Origin: Streptomyces sp. NBC_00670
GTDB taxonomy: Bacteria > Actinomycetota > Actinomycetes > Streptomycetales > Streptomycetaceae
Assembly: GCF_036226765.1 (NCBI RefSeq)
Contig: NZ_CP109017.1
Coordinates: forward strand, 2,309,501-2,373,500
DNA: 64,000 nucleotides
Direction of reading: 5' to 3'
Shown: positions 42,595 to 51,389 of the stretch, in pieces
Layout: each line of letters begins with the position of its first letter
How positions within the stretch are numbered: the first letter of the stretch is position 1
Notes under the pieces: generated by a model
What the model was told of the DNA's origin: nothing
The model's input: the letters and a program-made list of their open reading frames with translations, nothing else
The model's database searches: none
Translations under genes and position numbers: made by a program

Positions 42595-44241
42595 ATGAGC
42601 CGGAGACCGATGAGCCGTACGAGTCGTATCCGCGGGACCGGCATCGCCGTCGCCGCCGCCGCGCTGCTCGCCGCCGCCCTCGCCCCCACGACGTCCGCCA
42701 CGGCGGACACCCGGCCGAGCAGAGCCACCGCGATCGAGAACGCCGCCCACGTCCTCACGGACCGGGCCGCCGCCCTCGGTCTGACCTCCGCGCAGGACAC
42801 CAGCGTCCGGGACGTCGTCGTCGACGCGGACGGCACCCAGCACGTCCGCTACGACCGCACGTACCGCGATCTGCCCGTCCTCGGCGGCGACTTCGTCGTC
42901 CACCTGGCCCGCGGCGGTGCCTACGAGGGCGCCGACCGGGCCACCACCCGCACGGTCTCGGTGGCGAGCACCACCCCCGCCGTCAAGGCACCCAAGGCCG
43001 CCGACCTCGCCACCGCCGAGCTGCGCGCCGCCCACCGCGGCACGCTGAGGACGGTGAAGGCCAAGCCCGAGCTGGTCGTCGACGCCCTGCACGGCGCCGC
43101 CAAGCTGGCCTGGCGCACCCATGCGGTCGGGCTCGACTCGCTCGGCAACCCCGTCGCCCGTACCGTGCTCACCGACGCGCGCAGCGGCCGGGAGATCGAC
43201 GCCTGGGACGCCATCGAGACGGCCACCGGCGACGGGCAGTCGCTCTACAGCGGAACGGTGCCGTTGGAGACGACGCAGTCGGGGTCGTCGTACCAGCTCA
43301 AGGACGCCACCCGTGGCAACACGTACACCGGTGACGCCGAGAACAAGACCGACCTCTGCATCTTCGGCATCTGCTTCAGTCGCGCCCCCGCGACGCTCTA
43401 CACCGACGCCGACAACCACTGGGGCACCGGCACGACCGCGGACCGCTCCTCGGCGGCGGTCGACGCGCAGTACGGCACGGACGAGACCTGGGACTACTAC
43501 AAGGAGGTGCACGGCCGCACCGGCATCGCGGGTGACGGCAAGGGCTCGTACAACCGCGTCCACTACGGCAACAGCTACAACAACGCCTTCTGGGACGACA
43601 GTTGCTTCTGCATGACGTACGGCGACGGCGACGGGTCGACGTTCGGGCCGCTGGTGGCGCTGGACGTGGCCGGGCACGAGATGTCGCACGGCGTGACCTC
43701 GACGACGGCCGGGCTGACCTACTCCGGCGAGTCGGGCGGGCTGAACGAGGCGACGTCGGACATCTTCGGCACGCTGGTGGAGTGGTACGCGGGCAACTCC
43801 TCCGACGCCGGTGACTATCTGATCGGCGAGAAGGTCGTCCGCTCCGGCTTCGGCGAGCCGGCCCTGCGGTACATGGACGAGCCGTCCCGGGACGGTGCCT
43901 CGGCCGACTGCTGGAGCGGCTCGGTCGGCGGTCTCGACGTCCACTACTCCTCCGGCGTCGCCAACCACTTCGCGTATCTGCTCGCCGAGGGCAGCGGTGC
44001 CAAGACGCTCAACGGTGTCGCGTACGACTCCCCCACCTGCGACGGCTCGACGGTGACGGGGATCGGCCGGGACAAGCTGGGCGCGATCTGGTACCGGGCG
44101 CTGACGGTGTACATGACGTCGTCGACGGACTACGCGGGAGCGCGCGCGGCCACGCTGAGCGCGGCGGGCGACCTCTACGGGGCCGGCAGCGCGGAGTACG
44201 CCGCGGTGGGCTCCGCATGGGATGCGGTGGCCGTCGGCTGA
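42595..44241 (+). CDS. Secreted M4 (thermolysin-type) zinc metalloprotease
   Basis: 548 residues. A Sec signal (about 1-40: IAVAAAALLAAALAPTTSAT), an FTP/PepSY-type propeptide (YRDLPVLGGDFVVHLARGGA), then mature protease. Zinc site ALDVAGHEMSHGVTSTTAGL with H361, E362, H365. The third ligand is Glu in ESGGLNEATSDIFGTLVEWY, and GLDVHYSSGVANHFAYLLAE holds the transition-state His. Two Cys pairs are visible (DLCIFGICFS, DDSCFCMTYG). It degrades extracellular protein for nutrition. ATG at 42595 with GAGGAG close by; a second ATG at 42610 is possible. Confidence 0.93.
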   Translation: MSRRPMSRTSRIRGTGIAVAAAALLAAALAPTTSATADTRPSRATAIENAAHVLTDRAAALGLTSAQDTSVRDVVVDADGTQHVRYDRTYRDLPVLGGDFVVHLARGGAYEGADRATTRTVSVASTTPAVKAPKAADLATAELRAAHRGTLRTVKAKPELVVDALHGAAKLAWRTHAVGLDSLGNPVARTVLTDARSGREIDAWDAIETATGDGQSLYSGTVPLETTQSGSSYQLKDATRGNTYTGDAENKTDLCIFGICFSRAPATLYTDADNHWGTGTTADRSSAAVDAQYGTDETWDYYKEVHGRTGIAGDGKGSYNRVHYGNSYNNAFWDDSCFCMTYGDGDGSTFGPLVALDVAGHEMSHGVTSTTAGLTYSGESGGLNEATSDIFGTLVEWYAGNSSDAGDYLIGEKVVRSGFGEPALRYMDEPSRDGASADCWSGSVGGLDVHYSSGVANHFAYLLAEGSGAKTLNGVAYDSPTCDGSTVTGIGRDKLGAIWYRALTVYMTSSTDYAGARAATLSAAGDLYGAGSAEYAAVGSAWDAVAVG

Positions 44242-44410
44242 CGGTCGCGTCACCCCATTCGCCCCGTCCCCTACGCCTCCCGGGTGGTCCTGTCCGGCGG
44301 GTCGGGGGCGGGGCGTTGACCTGCTGGAACAGGGTCGTACCGGTCATGTGTGCGAGGTACGGAACACCCGTTCTCCGTATTTCTGACGGGCGCTCAGGAA
44401 GCGCGCGGCC

Positions 44411-44438
44411 GTCCCTGCCCTTTTGCTCGGAAGGGCAG
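44411..44438 (+). terminator. 10-bp perfect hairpin before the exported-protein gene
   Basis: CCCTGCCCTT (44411-44420) pairs with 44429-44438 around TTGCTCGG. It lies 170 bp after the protease stop and 64 bp before the next ATG; it could terminate the protease message or act in the leader of the following gene. The remaining 44242-44410 shows nothing else. Confidence 0.6.
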
Positions 44439-44501
44439 GGGCGTGGCCGACGCAGTGGCACATGAGGGGTGTCGCGGGCCGGGCCCCCTCGGAGGAGCAC
44501 C

Positions 44502-45026
44502 ATGCGCCGCACGGCCCGTCTGCTGACCGGTACCGCGCTCGCCGTCACCGTCGCCGGTCTCGCCGCCGCGCCCGCGTACGGCGGCGAGGGCGCCGGGGAG
44601 CTGGAGGTGTACCCCTCCACGGTGATTCCCGGCGACAACGTGTCGGTGAACGTCAGTGCGTGTGGCACGGACGGCGCGGCCACCGGCGACGCGAGCGCCG
44701 TGGGCGCCGGGCGCTTCGCGCTCGCGCCGAGCGCGCACGAGCACGACGCGATCGGTCAGTTCGAGGTGCCGCCGAGCGCGCAGCCGGGGACGTACGAGAT
44801 CGTCGCCCGCTGTTCCGAGGGCGGCGGGCGGGTCACGGGCGACCTGGTGGTGGCGTTGAGCGCCACCCGGAACCACACCCAGCCCAGAGGAAGCGTGAAG
44901 ACGGGGGTCGGCGGCGGGCTCGGCGCCGACCCCGTGCGGACCGCGGCCGGCGTGGCGGCCCTCGCCGTCGCCGCCGCGGGCGGTACCTGGCTCCTGCATC
45001 GCCGGGCGAGAGGCGAGGGGATCTGA
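44502..45026 (+). CDS. Exported protein with C-terminal membrane anchor, paired with sortase
   Basis: 174 residues. Signal peptide MRRTARLLTGTALAVTVAGL ending near APAYGG, a beta-rich domain with two Cys (VSVNVSACGTDGA, YEIVARCSEGGGR), then a Gly-rich linker. The C-terminal hydrophobic segment is AAGVAALAVAAAGGTWLLHR with a basic tail RRARGEGI. There is no LPxTG motif, so it is not an obvious sortase substrate. GGAGGAG lies 4 nt before the ATG. A strong hairpin follows, then the sortase gene; the pairing recurs in Streptomyces as I recall. The ligand is unknown. Confidence 0.8.
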   Translation: MRRTARLLTGTALAVTVAGLAAAPAYGGEGAGELEVYPSTVIPGDNVSVNVSACGTDGAATGDASAVGAGRFALAPSAHEHDAIGQFEVPPSAQPGTYEIVARCSEGGGRVTGDLVVALSATRNHTQPRGSVKTGVGGGLGADPVRTAAGVAALAVAAAGGTWLLHRRARGEGI

Positions 45027-45070
45027 CGGACATCCTCCGCTGTCCGTCCGCCGGTACCGCACACGCCCCT

Positions 45071-45111
45071 CCCCCTCCGGGTCCGCCCGCCCCTCGCGGG
45101 CCCGGAGGGGG
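45071..45111 (+). terminator. Hairpin between the exported protein and sortase genes
   Basis: CCCCCTCCGGG (45071-45081) pairs with 45101-45111 over 11 bp. It lies 45 bp past the stop of the exported protein and 58 bp before the sortase start, so partial termination may set the ratio of the two products. Confidence 0.7.
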
Positions 45112-45168
45112 ATGCGGGCCGCATCGGTCCGTCACCACCAGAGGGGGCCGACGGAAAGGGGGCGCCTC

Positions 45169-45801
45169 GTGCGCAGACGCAGGATAGGCAACTCCGCCAT
45201 AGCGGCCGTCACCCTGGTCGCGCTCGGGTCCGGCGCCTGGCTGCTGCACGGCGCCGCCGAGACCCCCGCGCCGCCCCCGCAGCCGTCGGCCGCGCAGGCC
45301 TCCGCCGGGACCGACCGCACGGGCGCCGCGGCCCCCGCCCTGCCGCCGTCGCCGCCGGACCGCATCCGCATCCCGTCGATCCATGTGGACGCGCCCCTGA
45401 TGGGCCTCGGCCTGACGAAGTCCGGCAGCCTGGACGTGCCGCCCGCGGAAGAGAAGAACCTGGCCGGCTGGTACGAGGCCGGCACCACCCCCGGCGAGTC
45501 AGGCACCGCGATCGTCGCCGGCCACGTCGACAACACCGAGGGGCCCGCCGTCTTCTACGACCTCGGCGCCCTGAAGAAGGGCAGCACGATCGACGTGGAC
45601 CGCCGGGACGGCGCCGTCGCGGAGTTCACCGTGGACGCCGTCGAGGTCTACGAGGCGAAGGACTTCCCCGACGAGAAGGTGTACGGCGCCGCCGCCCGCC
45701 CCGAGCTGCGGGTGATCACCTGCGGCGGCGGCTACTCGCGGGCGACCGGCTACCAGGGCAACGTGGTCGTCTTCGCCCACCTCACCGGCAGCCGCACCTG
45801 A
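45169..45801 (+). CDS. Class F sortase
   Basis: 210 residues. One N-terminal membrane anchor (SAIAAVTLVALGSGAWLLHG), a Pro/Ala linker, then sortase domain: DRIRIPSIHVDAPLMGLGLT, SGTAIVAGHVDNTEGPAVFY with the catalytic His, and LRVITCGGGYSRATGYQGNV with the catalytic Cys and the Arg nearby. It is a cysteine transpeptidase acting on surface proteins outside the membrane. The GTG at 45169 follows GGAAAGGGGG. Its stop is one base from the end of convergent nirD. Confidence 0.9.
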   Translation: MRRRRIGNSAIAAVTLVALGSGAWLLHGAAETPAPPPQPSAAQASAGTDRTGAAAPALPPSPPDRIRIPSIHVDAPLMGLGLTKSGSLDVPPAEEKNLAGWYEAGTTPGESGTAIVAGHVDNTEGPAVFYDLGALKKGSTIDVDRRDGAVAEFTVDAVEVYEAKDFPDEKVYGAAARPELRVITCGGGYSRATGYQGNVVVFAHLTGSRT

Positions 45802-45802
45802 C

Positions 45803-46153
45803 TCAGCGGGCCCGCACCTCGTACGCCGGTACCCGCACCCCGTCGTCGTCCAGGCACTGGCCCGACTCCAGGTCGAAGCGCTGCTTCAGCAGCGGGGAGG
45901 CGACGAAGGGGCGGCCGGCGTGGGTGCCGGTCAGGCCGCGGGAGAGGACCGCGGCACCGGTGAACGGGTCCCGGTTGCCGATCGCGTAGAGGCGCCCCGC
46001 ACGGTCGCGGAAGAGGGCGGCCTGGCGGCCGTCGGGGAGCAGGGCTGCCACGCCGCGGCCGGGGGTGAGGGCGGTCAGGTCGCAGACGGTGAGCCAGTCG
46101 TCGGCCAGCCGGAGCTGGATCCTCAGGTCCGTCGTCTCGGGGGCCAGGGTCAT
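45803..46153 (-). CDS. nirD: Nitrite reductase small subunit
   Basis: 116 residues, Rieske-like fold of the NirD type. WLTVCDLTALTPGRGVAALL, AALFRDRAGRLYAIGNRDPF, AAVLSRGLTGTHAGRPFVAS, PLLKQRFDLESGQCLDDDGV. As in other NirD proteins the Rieske Cys/His ligands are absent, so it carries no cluster and supports NirB structurally. The ATG at 46153 overlaps the nirB stop as ATGA. Confidence 0.92.
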   Translation of the reverse strand: MTLAPETTDLRIQLRLADDWLTVCDLTALTPGRGVAALLPDGRQAALFRDRAGRLYAIGNRDPFTGAAVLSRGLTGTHAGRPFVASPLLKQRFDLESGQCLDDDGVRVPAYEVRAR

Positions 46154-48753
46154 CGCTGGGCTCCTTCCAGGGGCCGGGTGCCGATCGTCAGCAGGGGCAG
46201 GTCGGGCTTGATCTGGTCGCGTTCGGGGACGAAGGCGACGACCGGGTCGGGGGTGTCGGGGGCGTTGACGAAGGAGACGAACCGGGCGAGCTTCTCCGGG
46301 TCGTTGATGGTGTCGGCCCACTCGTCGCGGTAGTGGGCGACGTGCGCCGCCATCAGGGACTCCAGCTCCGCGCAGATGCCGAGCGAGTCCTCGACGACGA
46401 CGTCGCGGACGTGGTCCAGGCCGCCGGGGAGCCGGTCGAGCCAGACGCTGGTGCGCTCCAGTTTGTCGGCGGTGCGGATGTAGAACATCAGGAACCGGTC
46501 GATCAGGCGGACGAGTCCGGCGTCGTCGAGGTCCTGGGCGAGGAGGTCGGCGTGGCGCGGGGTGGCGCCGCCGTTGCCGCCGACGTACAGGTTCCAGCCG
46601 CCGGCGGTGGCGATGACGCCGAAGTCCTTGGACTGTGCCTCGGCGCACTCACGGGCGCAGCCGGAGACGGCGGACTTCAGCTTGTGCGGGGAGCGCAGGC
46701 CCCGGTAGCGCAGCTCCAGGTCGATCGCCATGCGGACGGAGTCCTGGACGCCGTAGCGACACCAGGTCTGCCCCACGCAGGACTTCACCGTGCGCAGCGC
46801 CTTGCCGTAGGCGTGTCCGGACTCGAAGCCGGCGTCGACGAGGCGGGTCCAGATCAGCGGGAGCTGTTCGACGCGGGCGCCGAACATGTCGATGCGCTGG
46901 CCGCCGGTGATCTTGGTGTAGAGGCCGAAGTCGCGGGCGATCTCGCCGATCACGATGAGCTTCTCGGGGGTGATCTCGCCGCCGGGGATGCGCGGGACGA
47001 CCGAGTACGAGCCGTTCTTCTGCAGGTTGGCGAGGAAGTGGTCGTTGGTCTCCTGCAACGCCGCCTGCTCGCCGTCGAGGATGTGGCCGCTCGCGCCGAT
47101 GGTGGGGGCGAGGGAGGCGAGGATCGAGGCGACGGCGGGCTTGCAGACGTCGCAGCCGTCGCCGCCGCGGGCGTGCTCGCGGCCGTGGCCGTCCAGCAGG
47201 TCCTGGTAGGAGTCGATGCGCAGGGCGAGGACGGTCTCGTACAGCTCCTCGCGGGTCTGCGCGAAGCAGCCGCACAGGCCCTTGTCGACCTCGACGCCGC
47301 TCGCCTCCAGCTCGGCCTCGACGAGCTGGCCGAGCACCTTGACGCAGCTGCCGCAGCCGGTGCCGGCCCGGGTGCACTTCTTCACCTCGGGCACGGTGGT
47401 GCAGGAATGCTCGGTGACGGCGCCGCGGATGGTGCCCTTGGTGACGTTGTGGCAGGAGCAGATGACGGCGTCGTCGGGCAGCGCGGACGGGCCGAGCTGG
47501 GCGGGGGCGCCGGCGCCCGCGGGCAGGACGAGGGACTCGGGGGCGAGCGGCGGCACCGAGCCGGTCAGGGCGCGCAGGGTGCCGTAGGCGTCCGCGTCGC
47601 CGACGAGGATGCCGCCGAGGAGGGTGCCGTCGCGGCCGATGACGAGCTTCTTGTAGAGGCCGGCGCGGGAGTCGGAGTAGACGACGTCGAGGCAGTCCTC
47701 GGTGGTGCCGTGCGCGTCGCCGAAGGAGGCGACGTCGACGCCGAGCAGTTTGAGCTTGGTGGAGAGGTCGGCGCCGGTGAACGTGCGCTGTTCGGTGTCG
47801 TCGGCGGCGATCGTCGCGGCGGCCGTCTCGGCCTGTTCGTAGCCGGGCGCCACCAGCCCGTAGACCCGGCCGTCGGCGGCGAGCGCGCACTCGCCGATGG
47901 CGAAGACGTGCGGGTCGGTGACGGTGCGGCACTGTTCGTCGACGGTGATGCCGCCGCGTTCGCCGACGGCCAGCCCGCACTCCCGGGCGAGCTGGTCGCG
48001 GGGGCGGACGCCGGCGCTGAACACGACGAGGTCGGTGGCCAGTTCGGAGCCGTCGGACAGCTTCATGCCGGTGACGGCGCCGGTGTCGTCGGCGAGGATC
48101 TCCTGGGTGCCGACGCCCGTGTGGACGGCGAGCCCCCTCTCCTCGATGGTGCGCAGCAGGGCGGCGCCGCCGCCGTCGTCGACCTGGACGGGCATCAGCC
48201 GGGGCGCGAACTCCACGATGTGGGCGTCCAGGCCGAGCCCCTTGAGCGCGCCGGCCGCCTCCAGGCCGAGCAGTCCGCCGCCGACGACGGCGCCGGTGGT
48301 GGCGCGCCGCCTCGCGTACTCCTCGATGGCGAGCAGGTCCTCGATGGTCCGGTAGACGAAGCAGCCCTCGGCGTCCTTGCCGGGGACCGGCGGGACGAAG
48401 GGGGAGGAGCCGGTGGCCAGGACGAGGGTGTCGTAGGCGAGCGTGCGGCCGGAGCGTGCGGTGACGGTGCGGGCCTCCCGGTCGATGTGCTCGGCCGGGT
48501 CGCCGAGGCGCAGTTCGATGCCGTGTTCGGCGAGGAAGGCGGGGTCGCTGAGGGACAGCTCCTCGGGGGTGCGGCCGGCGAAGTAGGAGGTGAGCTGGAC
48601 GCGGTCGTAGGCGGGGCGGGGTTCCTCACAGAGCACGACCACGCGGTACGTGGCGGTGAGCCCGCGTGCGGCGAGCGCCTCGAGGAAGCGCTGGCCGACC
48701 ATGCCGTGGCCGACGAGCACGAGCGTGGGGGTGGCCCCGGGGGCGGTGGTCAT
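46150..48753 (-). CDS. nirB: NADH-dependent nitrite reductase large subunit
   Basis: 867 residues. FAD/NAD domain: TLVLVGHGMVGQRFLEALAA, RPAYDRVQLTSYFAG, LVLATGSSPFVPPVPG, TGAVVGGGLLGLEAAGALKG. A BFD-like [2Fe-2S] region: VICSCHNVTKGTIRGAV with KKCTRAGTGCGSCVKVLG, and a second CGCF...CDVC set. The sulfite/nitrite reductase ferredoxin-like and siroheme domain follows, with TVKSCVGQTWCRYG and SAVSGCARECAEAQSKDFGV supplying the four cluster ligands. It reduces nitrite to ammonium with NADH in the cytosol. Overlaps the upstream reductase stop (TGATG) and the downstream nirD start. Siroheme may come from the chelatase at 37.4 kb. Confidence 0.95.
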   Translation of the reverse strand: MTTAPGATPTLVLVGHGMVGQRFLEALAARGLTATYRVVVLCEEPRPAYDRVQLTSYFAGRTPEELSLSDPAFLAEHGIELRLGDPAEHIDREARTVTARSGRTLAYDTLVLATGSSPFVPPVPGKDAEGCFVYRTIEDLLAIEEYARRRATTGAVVGGGLLGLEAAGALKGLGLDAHIVEFAPRLMPVQVDDGGGAALLRTIEERGLAVHTGVGTQEILADDTGAVTGMKLSDGSELATDLVVFSAGVRPRDQLARECGLAVGERGGITVDEQCRTVTDPHVFAIGECALAADGRVYGLVAPGYEQAETAAATIAADDTEQRTFTGADLSTKLKLLGVDVASFGDAHGTTEDCLDVVYSDSRAGLYKKLVIGRDGTLLGGILVGDADAYGTLRALTGSVPPLAPESLVLPAGAGAPAQLGPSALPDDAVICSCHNVTKGTIRGAVTEHSCTTVPEVKKCTRAGTGCGSCVKVLGQLVEAELEASGVEVDKGLCGCFAQTREELYETVLALRIDSYQDLLDGHGREHARGGDGCDVCKPAVASILASLAPTIGASGHILDGEQAALQETNDHFLANLQKNGSYSVVPRIPGGEITPEKLIVIGEIARDFGLYTKITGGQRIDMFGARVEQLPLIWTRLVDAGFESGHAYGKALRTVKSCVGQTWCRYGVQDSVRMAIDLELRYRGLRSPHKLKSAVSGCARECAEAQSKDFGVIATAGGWNLYVGGNGGATPRHADLLAQDLDDAGLVRLIDRFLMFYIRTADKLERTSVWLDRLPGGLDHVRDVVVEDSLGICAELESLMAAHVAHYRDEWADTINDPEKLARFVSFVNAPDTPDPVVAFVPERDQIKPDLPLLTIGTRPLEGAQR

Positions 48754-49991
48754 CAGGAGCCTCCGTCGTTGGTGAGCAGATGGAGCAGGGGGGTGCCGTC
48801 GGGGAGCGGCTCCGCTCCCTCCCAGGCGCGGGCGAGGGCGCCGACGGTGCCGAGTTCGCCGACGAGGACCCCGCCGACGACGCGGTCGTCGCGGACGACG
48901 ACCTTGCGGTAGGTGCCGCGGGTGGCGTCGGCGAGCTGGACGACGTCGTCGCCGGGGCGGGGGTCGGGGTCGCCGAAGGCGGCGAGGTCGAGGAAGGGGG
49001 CGGGGGCGGCCGGGGCTTCGTCTCCCGCGAGCGTGAGGCGGGTCAGTGCGCGGGTGCCGGTGTAGCGGGCGGTGGCGTCGGGGTCCGCGAGCAGGGTGGC
49101 CAGGACGCCGGCCTGTTCGAGGGCGGGTGCGGCCAGGCCGTACGCCGTCCCGTCGTGCTCGGCGCAGTCGCCGATCGCACGGATGTACGGGTCCGAGGTG
49201 CGCAGCCGGTCGTCGACGAGGACGCCCGTACGGACGGCGAGCCCGGCCTCCTCGGCGAGCCCGGTGCGCGGGCGGACCCCGCACGCCAGGACGACGAGGT
49301 CGGTGTCGAGCCGGTAGCCGTCGGCCAGCTCCACCGAGTGGACGGCGCCGCCGGCGCAGCGCACGTCGCGCACCCGGGTCTCGGTGTGGACCTCCACGCC
49401 GAGCCCGGTGAGATGGCGCCGGACCAGCCCGGAGGAGACCGGGTCGAGCTGGCGTTCCATCAGCCGCTCGGCCTGCTGGGCGAGGACGACCTGCGCGCCG
49501 CGCGCGGCCAGCGCGCGGGCGGCGGAGACGCCGAGCAGCCCTCCGCCGACCACGACGGCGCGCACGCCGGGGTGCACGGCACGGGCGAGTCCGAGGCAGT
49601 CGTCCATGGTGCGGAACGCGTGCACGCCCTCGGGCAGCCGGCGGTCCGCGCCGAACAGCCCGCGCAGCGGCGGGAGTACGGGGTTGGAGCCGGTGGCGAG
49701 GACGAGCGTGCCGTACGTGATCTCGGTGCCGTCCGCGCACCGCACGCGCCGCGCGGCACGGTCGATCCCGGTGACCCGGCCGCGCACCGGCTCCCCGGCC
49801 GGCCCCGGCAGCGCGATCACCTCGGGCGCGTACCGCCCGGCCAGCACCTCGGCGAGCAGCACCCTGTTGTACGGGCGGTGCTCCTCCTCCCCCACGACCA
49901 GCGCGGGCACACCGAGCTCACCGAGCCGCCGGGCGAGCGCGACACCCGCGAGCCCGGCCCCGATCACCACCACACGCGCGTCCGAGGTCAT
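48753..49991 (-). CDS. NirB-like FAD/NAD(P) oxidoreductase, first gene of the nir operon
   Basis: 412 residues. RVVVIGAGLAGVALARRLGE, HRPYNRVLLAEVLAGRYAPE (the R-x-Y-x-R-V-x-L block shared with NirB), LVLATGSNPVLPPLRGLFGA, RAVVVGGGLLGVSAARALAA, and AIGDCAEHDGTAYGLAAPAL. It resembles the NirB flavoprotein domain alone, with no iron-sulfur or siroheme part. Probably it passes electrons from NAD(P)H to the nitrate reductase NasA, which lacks its own flavin domain; this is inference. A GlnR-like box lies immediately upstream. Confidence 0.9.
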   Translation of the reverse strand: MTSDARVVVIGAGLAGVALARRLGELGVPALVVGEEEHRPYNRVLLAEVLAGRYAPEVIALPGPAGEPVRGRVTGIDRAARRVRCADGTEITYGTLVLATGSNPVLPPLRGLFGADRRLPEGVHAFRTMDDCLGLARAVHPGVRAVVVGGGLLGVSAARALAARGAQVVLAQQAERLMERQLDPVSSGLVRRHLTGLGVEVHTETRVRDVRCAGGAVHSVELADGYRLDTDLVVLACGVRPRTGLAEEAGLAVRTGVLVDDRLRTSDPYIRAIGDCAEHDGTAYGLAAPALEQAGVLATLLADPDATARYTGTRALTRLTLAGDEAPAAPAPFLDLAAFGDPDPRPGDDVVQLADATRGTYRKVVVRDDRVVGGVLVGELGTVGALARAWEGAEPLPDGTPLLHLLTNDGGS

Positions 49992-50014
49992 GCCGAAGAG
50001 CGTGCGCCGCGGGT

Positions 50015-50052
50015 GTTACCCGACCGCATCCCTCCTGTTTCCCCGGAGGAAC
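50015..50052 (-). promoter_or_regulatory. GlnR-like operator upstream of the nir operon
   Basis: Read on the minus strand: GTTCC-n6-GAAAC-n6-GATGC-n6-GTAAC, each block 11 bp from the next. The spacing is that of Streptomyces GlnR sites (GTnAC-n6-GAAAC twice). The GAAAC is perfect and GTAAC near-perfect; the other two are weaker. It ends about 24 bp before the ATG at 49991. The same architecture precedes nasA. Confidence 0.65.
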
Positions 50053-50094
50053 GCTGCCCTCAGTGGGGCCGGGGGGCGGGTGTGAGGGGGCTCC

Positions 50095-50967
50095 TCACGC
50101 GGGCGGGGCAGCGGTCAAGAAGCCGGCCAGCGCGGCCGCGAGCGCCTCCGGCGCCTCCTCGGCGACGTGGTGCCCGGAGTCGATCCCGTGGCCGCGCACG
50201 TCGGGCGCCCACTGCCGCCAGATCCGCAGCGGGTCCCCGTACAGCTCCTCGAGGTCGTCGCGGAGCGACCACAGGACCAGCGCCGGACAGCGGACGCGCA
50301 CCCCGGCGGCACGGTCGGTCTCCTCGTGCCGTCGGTCGACGGTGAGCCCGGCCCGGTAGTCCTCCAGCATGGCCCGCACCACGTCCGGGTTCCTGGTGGC
50401 CGCGCGCCACTCGTCGTGGTTCTCCTGCCCCATGCGGTGCGGATCCCCGTGGTACCAGGCGTCCGGGTCGGCGTTGATGACGCGTTCGGGGATGTCCGGC
50501 TGGGCGAAGAAGAACCAGTGCCACCACCGCGTGGCGAACTCGGCCGTGATGCGGGAGAGGTGTTCGCAGACGGGCAGGCAGTCGAGCAGTGCCACGCGCG
50601 AGACGGCGTCCGGGTGGTCGAGCGCGAGGCGCAGCGCGACGGCGCCGCCCCGGTCGTGCCCGGCGAGCGCGAACCGCGTGTGGCCGAGCGCGCGCATCAC
50701 CTCGACCACGTCACCGGCGACGGCCCGTTTGGAGTACCCGGTGTGGTCCGCGGTGGGCACCGGCCCGGTGGACCGGCCGTACCCGCGCAGGTCGGGGCAG
50801 ACGACGGTGAACCCGGCGCGGACGAGGAGCGGGGCGACGCGGTGCCAGGTCGCGGAGGTGCGGGGGTGCCCGTGCAGCAGCACCACCGGGGGCCCGTCCC
50901 CGCCGTGCCGCACGAACACCGACGCGTCACCGGTCCGGACCTGCCCGACCTCGAATCCCTCGAACAC
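50095..50967 (-). CDS. Alpha/beta hydrolase (haloacetate dehalogenase / epoxide hydrolase type)
   Basis: 290 residues. PPVVLLHGHPRTSATWHRVA is the oxyanion region (H-G-H-P), TVVCPDLRGYGRSTGPVPTA follows, and the nucleophile elbow FALAGHDRGGAVALRLALDH has Asp in place of Ser. CPALVLWSLRDDLEELYGDP carries the acid residue and GIDSGHHVAEEAPEALAA the catalytic His. The Asp nucleophile marks dehalogenases and epoxide hydrolases. Substrate unknown. The GTG at 50967 has GGAGGAGG at 5 nt. Confidence 0.88.
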   Translation of the reverse strand: MFEGFEVGQVRTGDASVFVRHGGDGPPVVLLHGHPRTSATWHRVAPLLVRAGFTVVCPDLRGYGRSTGPVPTADHTGYSKRAVAGDVVEVMRALGHTRFALAGHDRGGAVALRLALDHPDAVSRVALLDCLPVCEHLSRITAEFATRWWHWFFFAQPDIPERVINADPDAWYHGDPHRMGQENHDEWRAATRNPDVVRAMLEDYRAGLTVDRRHEETDRAAGVRVRCPALVLWSLRDDLEELYGDPLRIWRQWAPDVRGHGIDSGHHVAEEAPEALAAALAGFLTAAPPA

Positions 50968-51163
50968 CTGGACCTCCTCCGCACCGCCGACGGAACCGGC
51001 GTTGCGTGTGCCCGGCGGGCGGCGGGGCATGCGTGGCGGGGCGGCCCGGCCCTGCCGGGTGCGCCGCCGACGCCGGTGGTCACGGCGTCCGTCGCGGCCG
51101 GTGCCGGTGGCGGTGGAGCACGGGGCCTCGCCGACCTCGCGGCCGTCCGCCGTCGCACGGACG

Positions 51164-51204
51164 AAGGAGGCGGCGCCCCTCCGCACAAGGGGTGCCGCCT
51201 CCTT
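51164..51204 (-). terminator. Strong hairpin downstream of ppdK
   Basis: AAGGAGGCGGC (51164-51174) and GCCGCCTCCTT (51194-51204), with an inner CCCC/GGGG pair. It lies about 190 bp beyond the leftward ppdK stop and upstream of the hydrolase. The rest of the 422-bp gap (50968-51389) has no ORF I trust. Confidence 0.7.
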
Positions 51205-51282
51205 CCGGCGGGCCGGAGCCGTCGCCGCGCGGTGAGGGTCGGTGCGCGGGGTGCGGCGGTTCCGGGTGTGGCCGGCGGGGGC

Positions 51283-51385
51283 CGGGGCCCGGCGGTTCGG
51301 TCAGGGAACCCGGGCCCCGGCGTTCGGGGGGTGATCCGGGGCCCGGGTCGGTTCGGTCGGGGACCCGGGCCCCGGGGTTCGCGGG
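51283..51385. repeat. Two ~48-bp tandem imperfect repeats with inverted-repeat cores
   Basis: Copy one (51283-51330) and copy two (51337-51385) share GGGGCCCGG, GGTTCGGTC, GGGA and CCCGGGCCCCGG in the same order. Each can fold into a GGGCCC-type hairpin. They lie 5 bp from the ppdK stop and probably form its terminator region. Confidence 0.65.
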
Positions 51386-51389
51386 ACGG

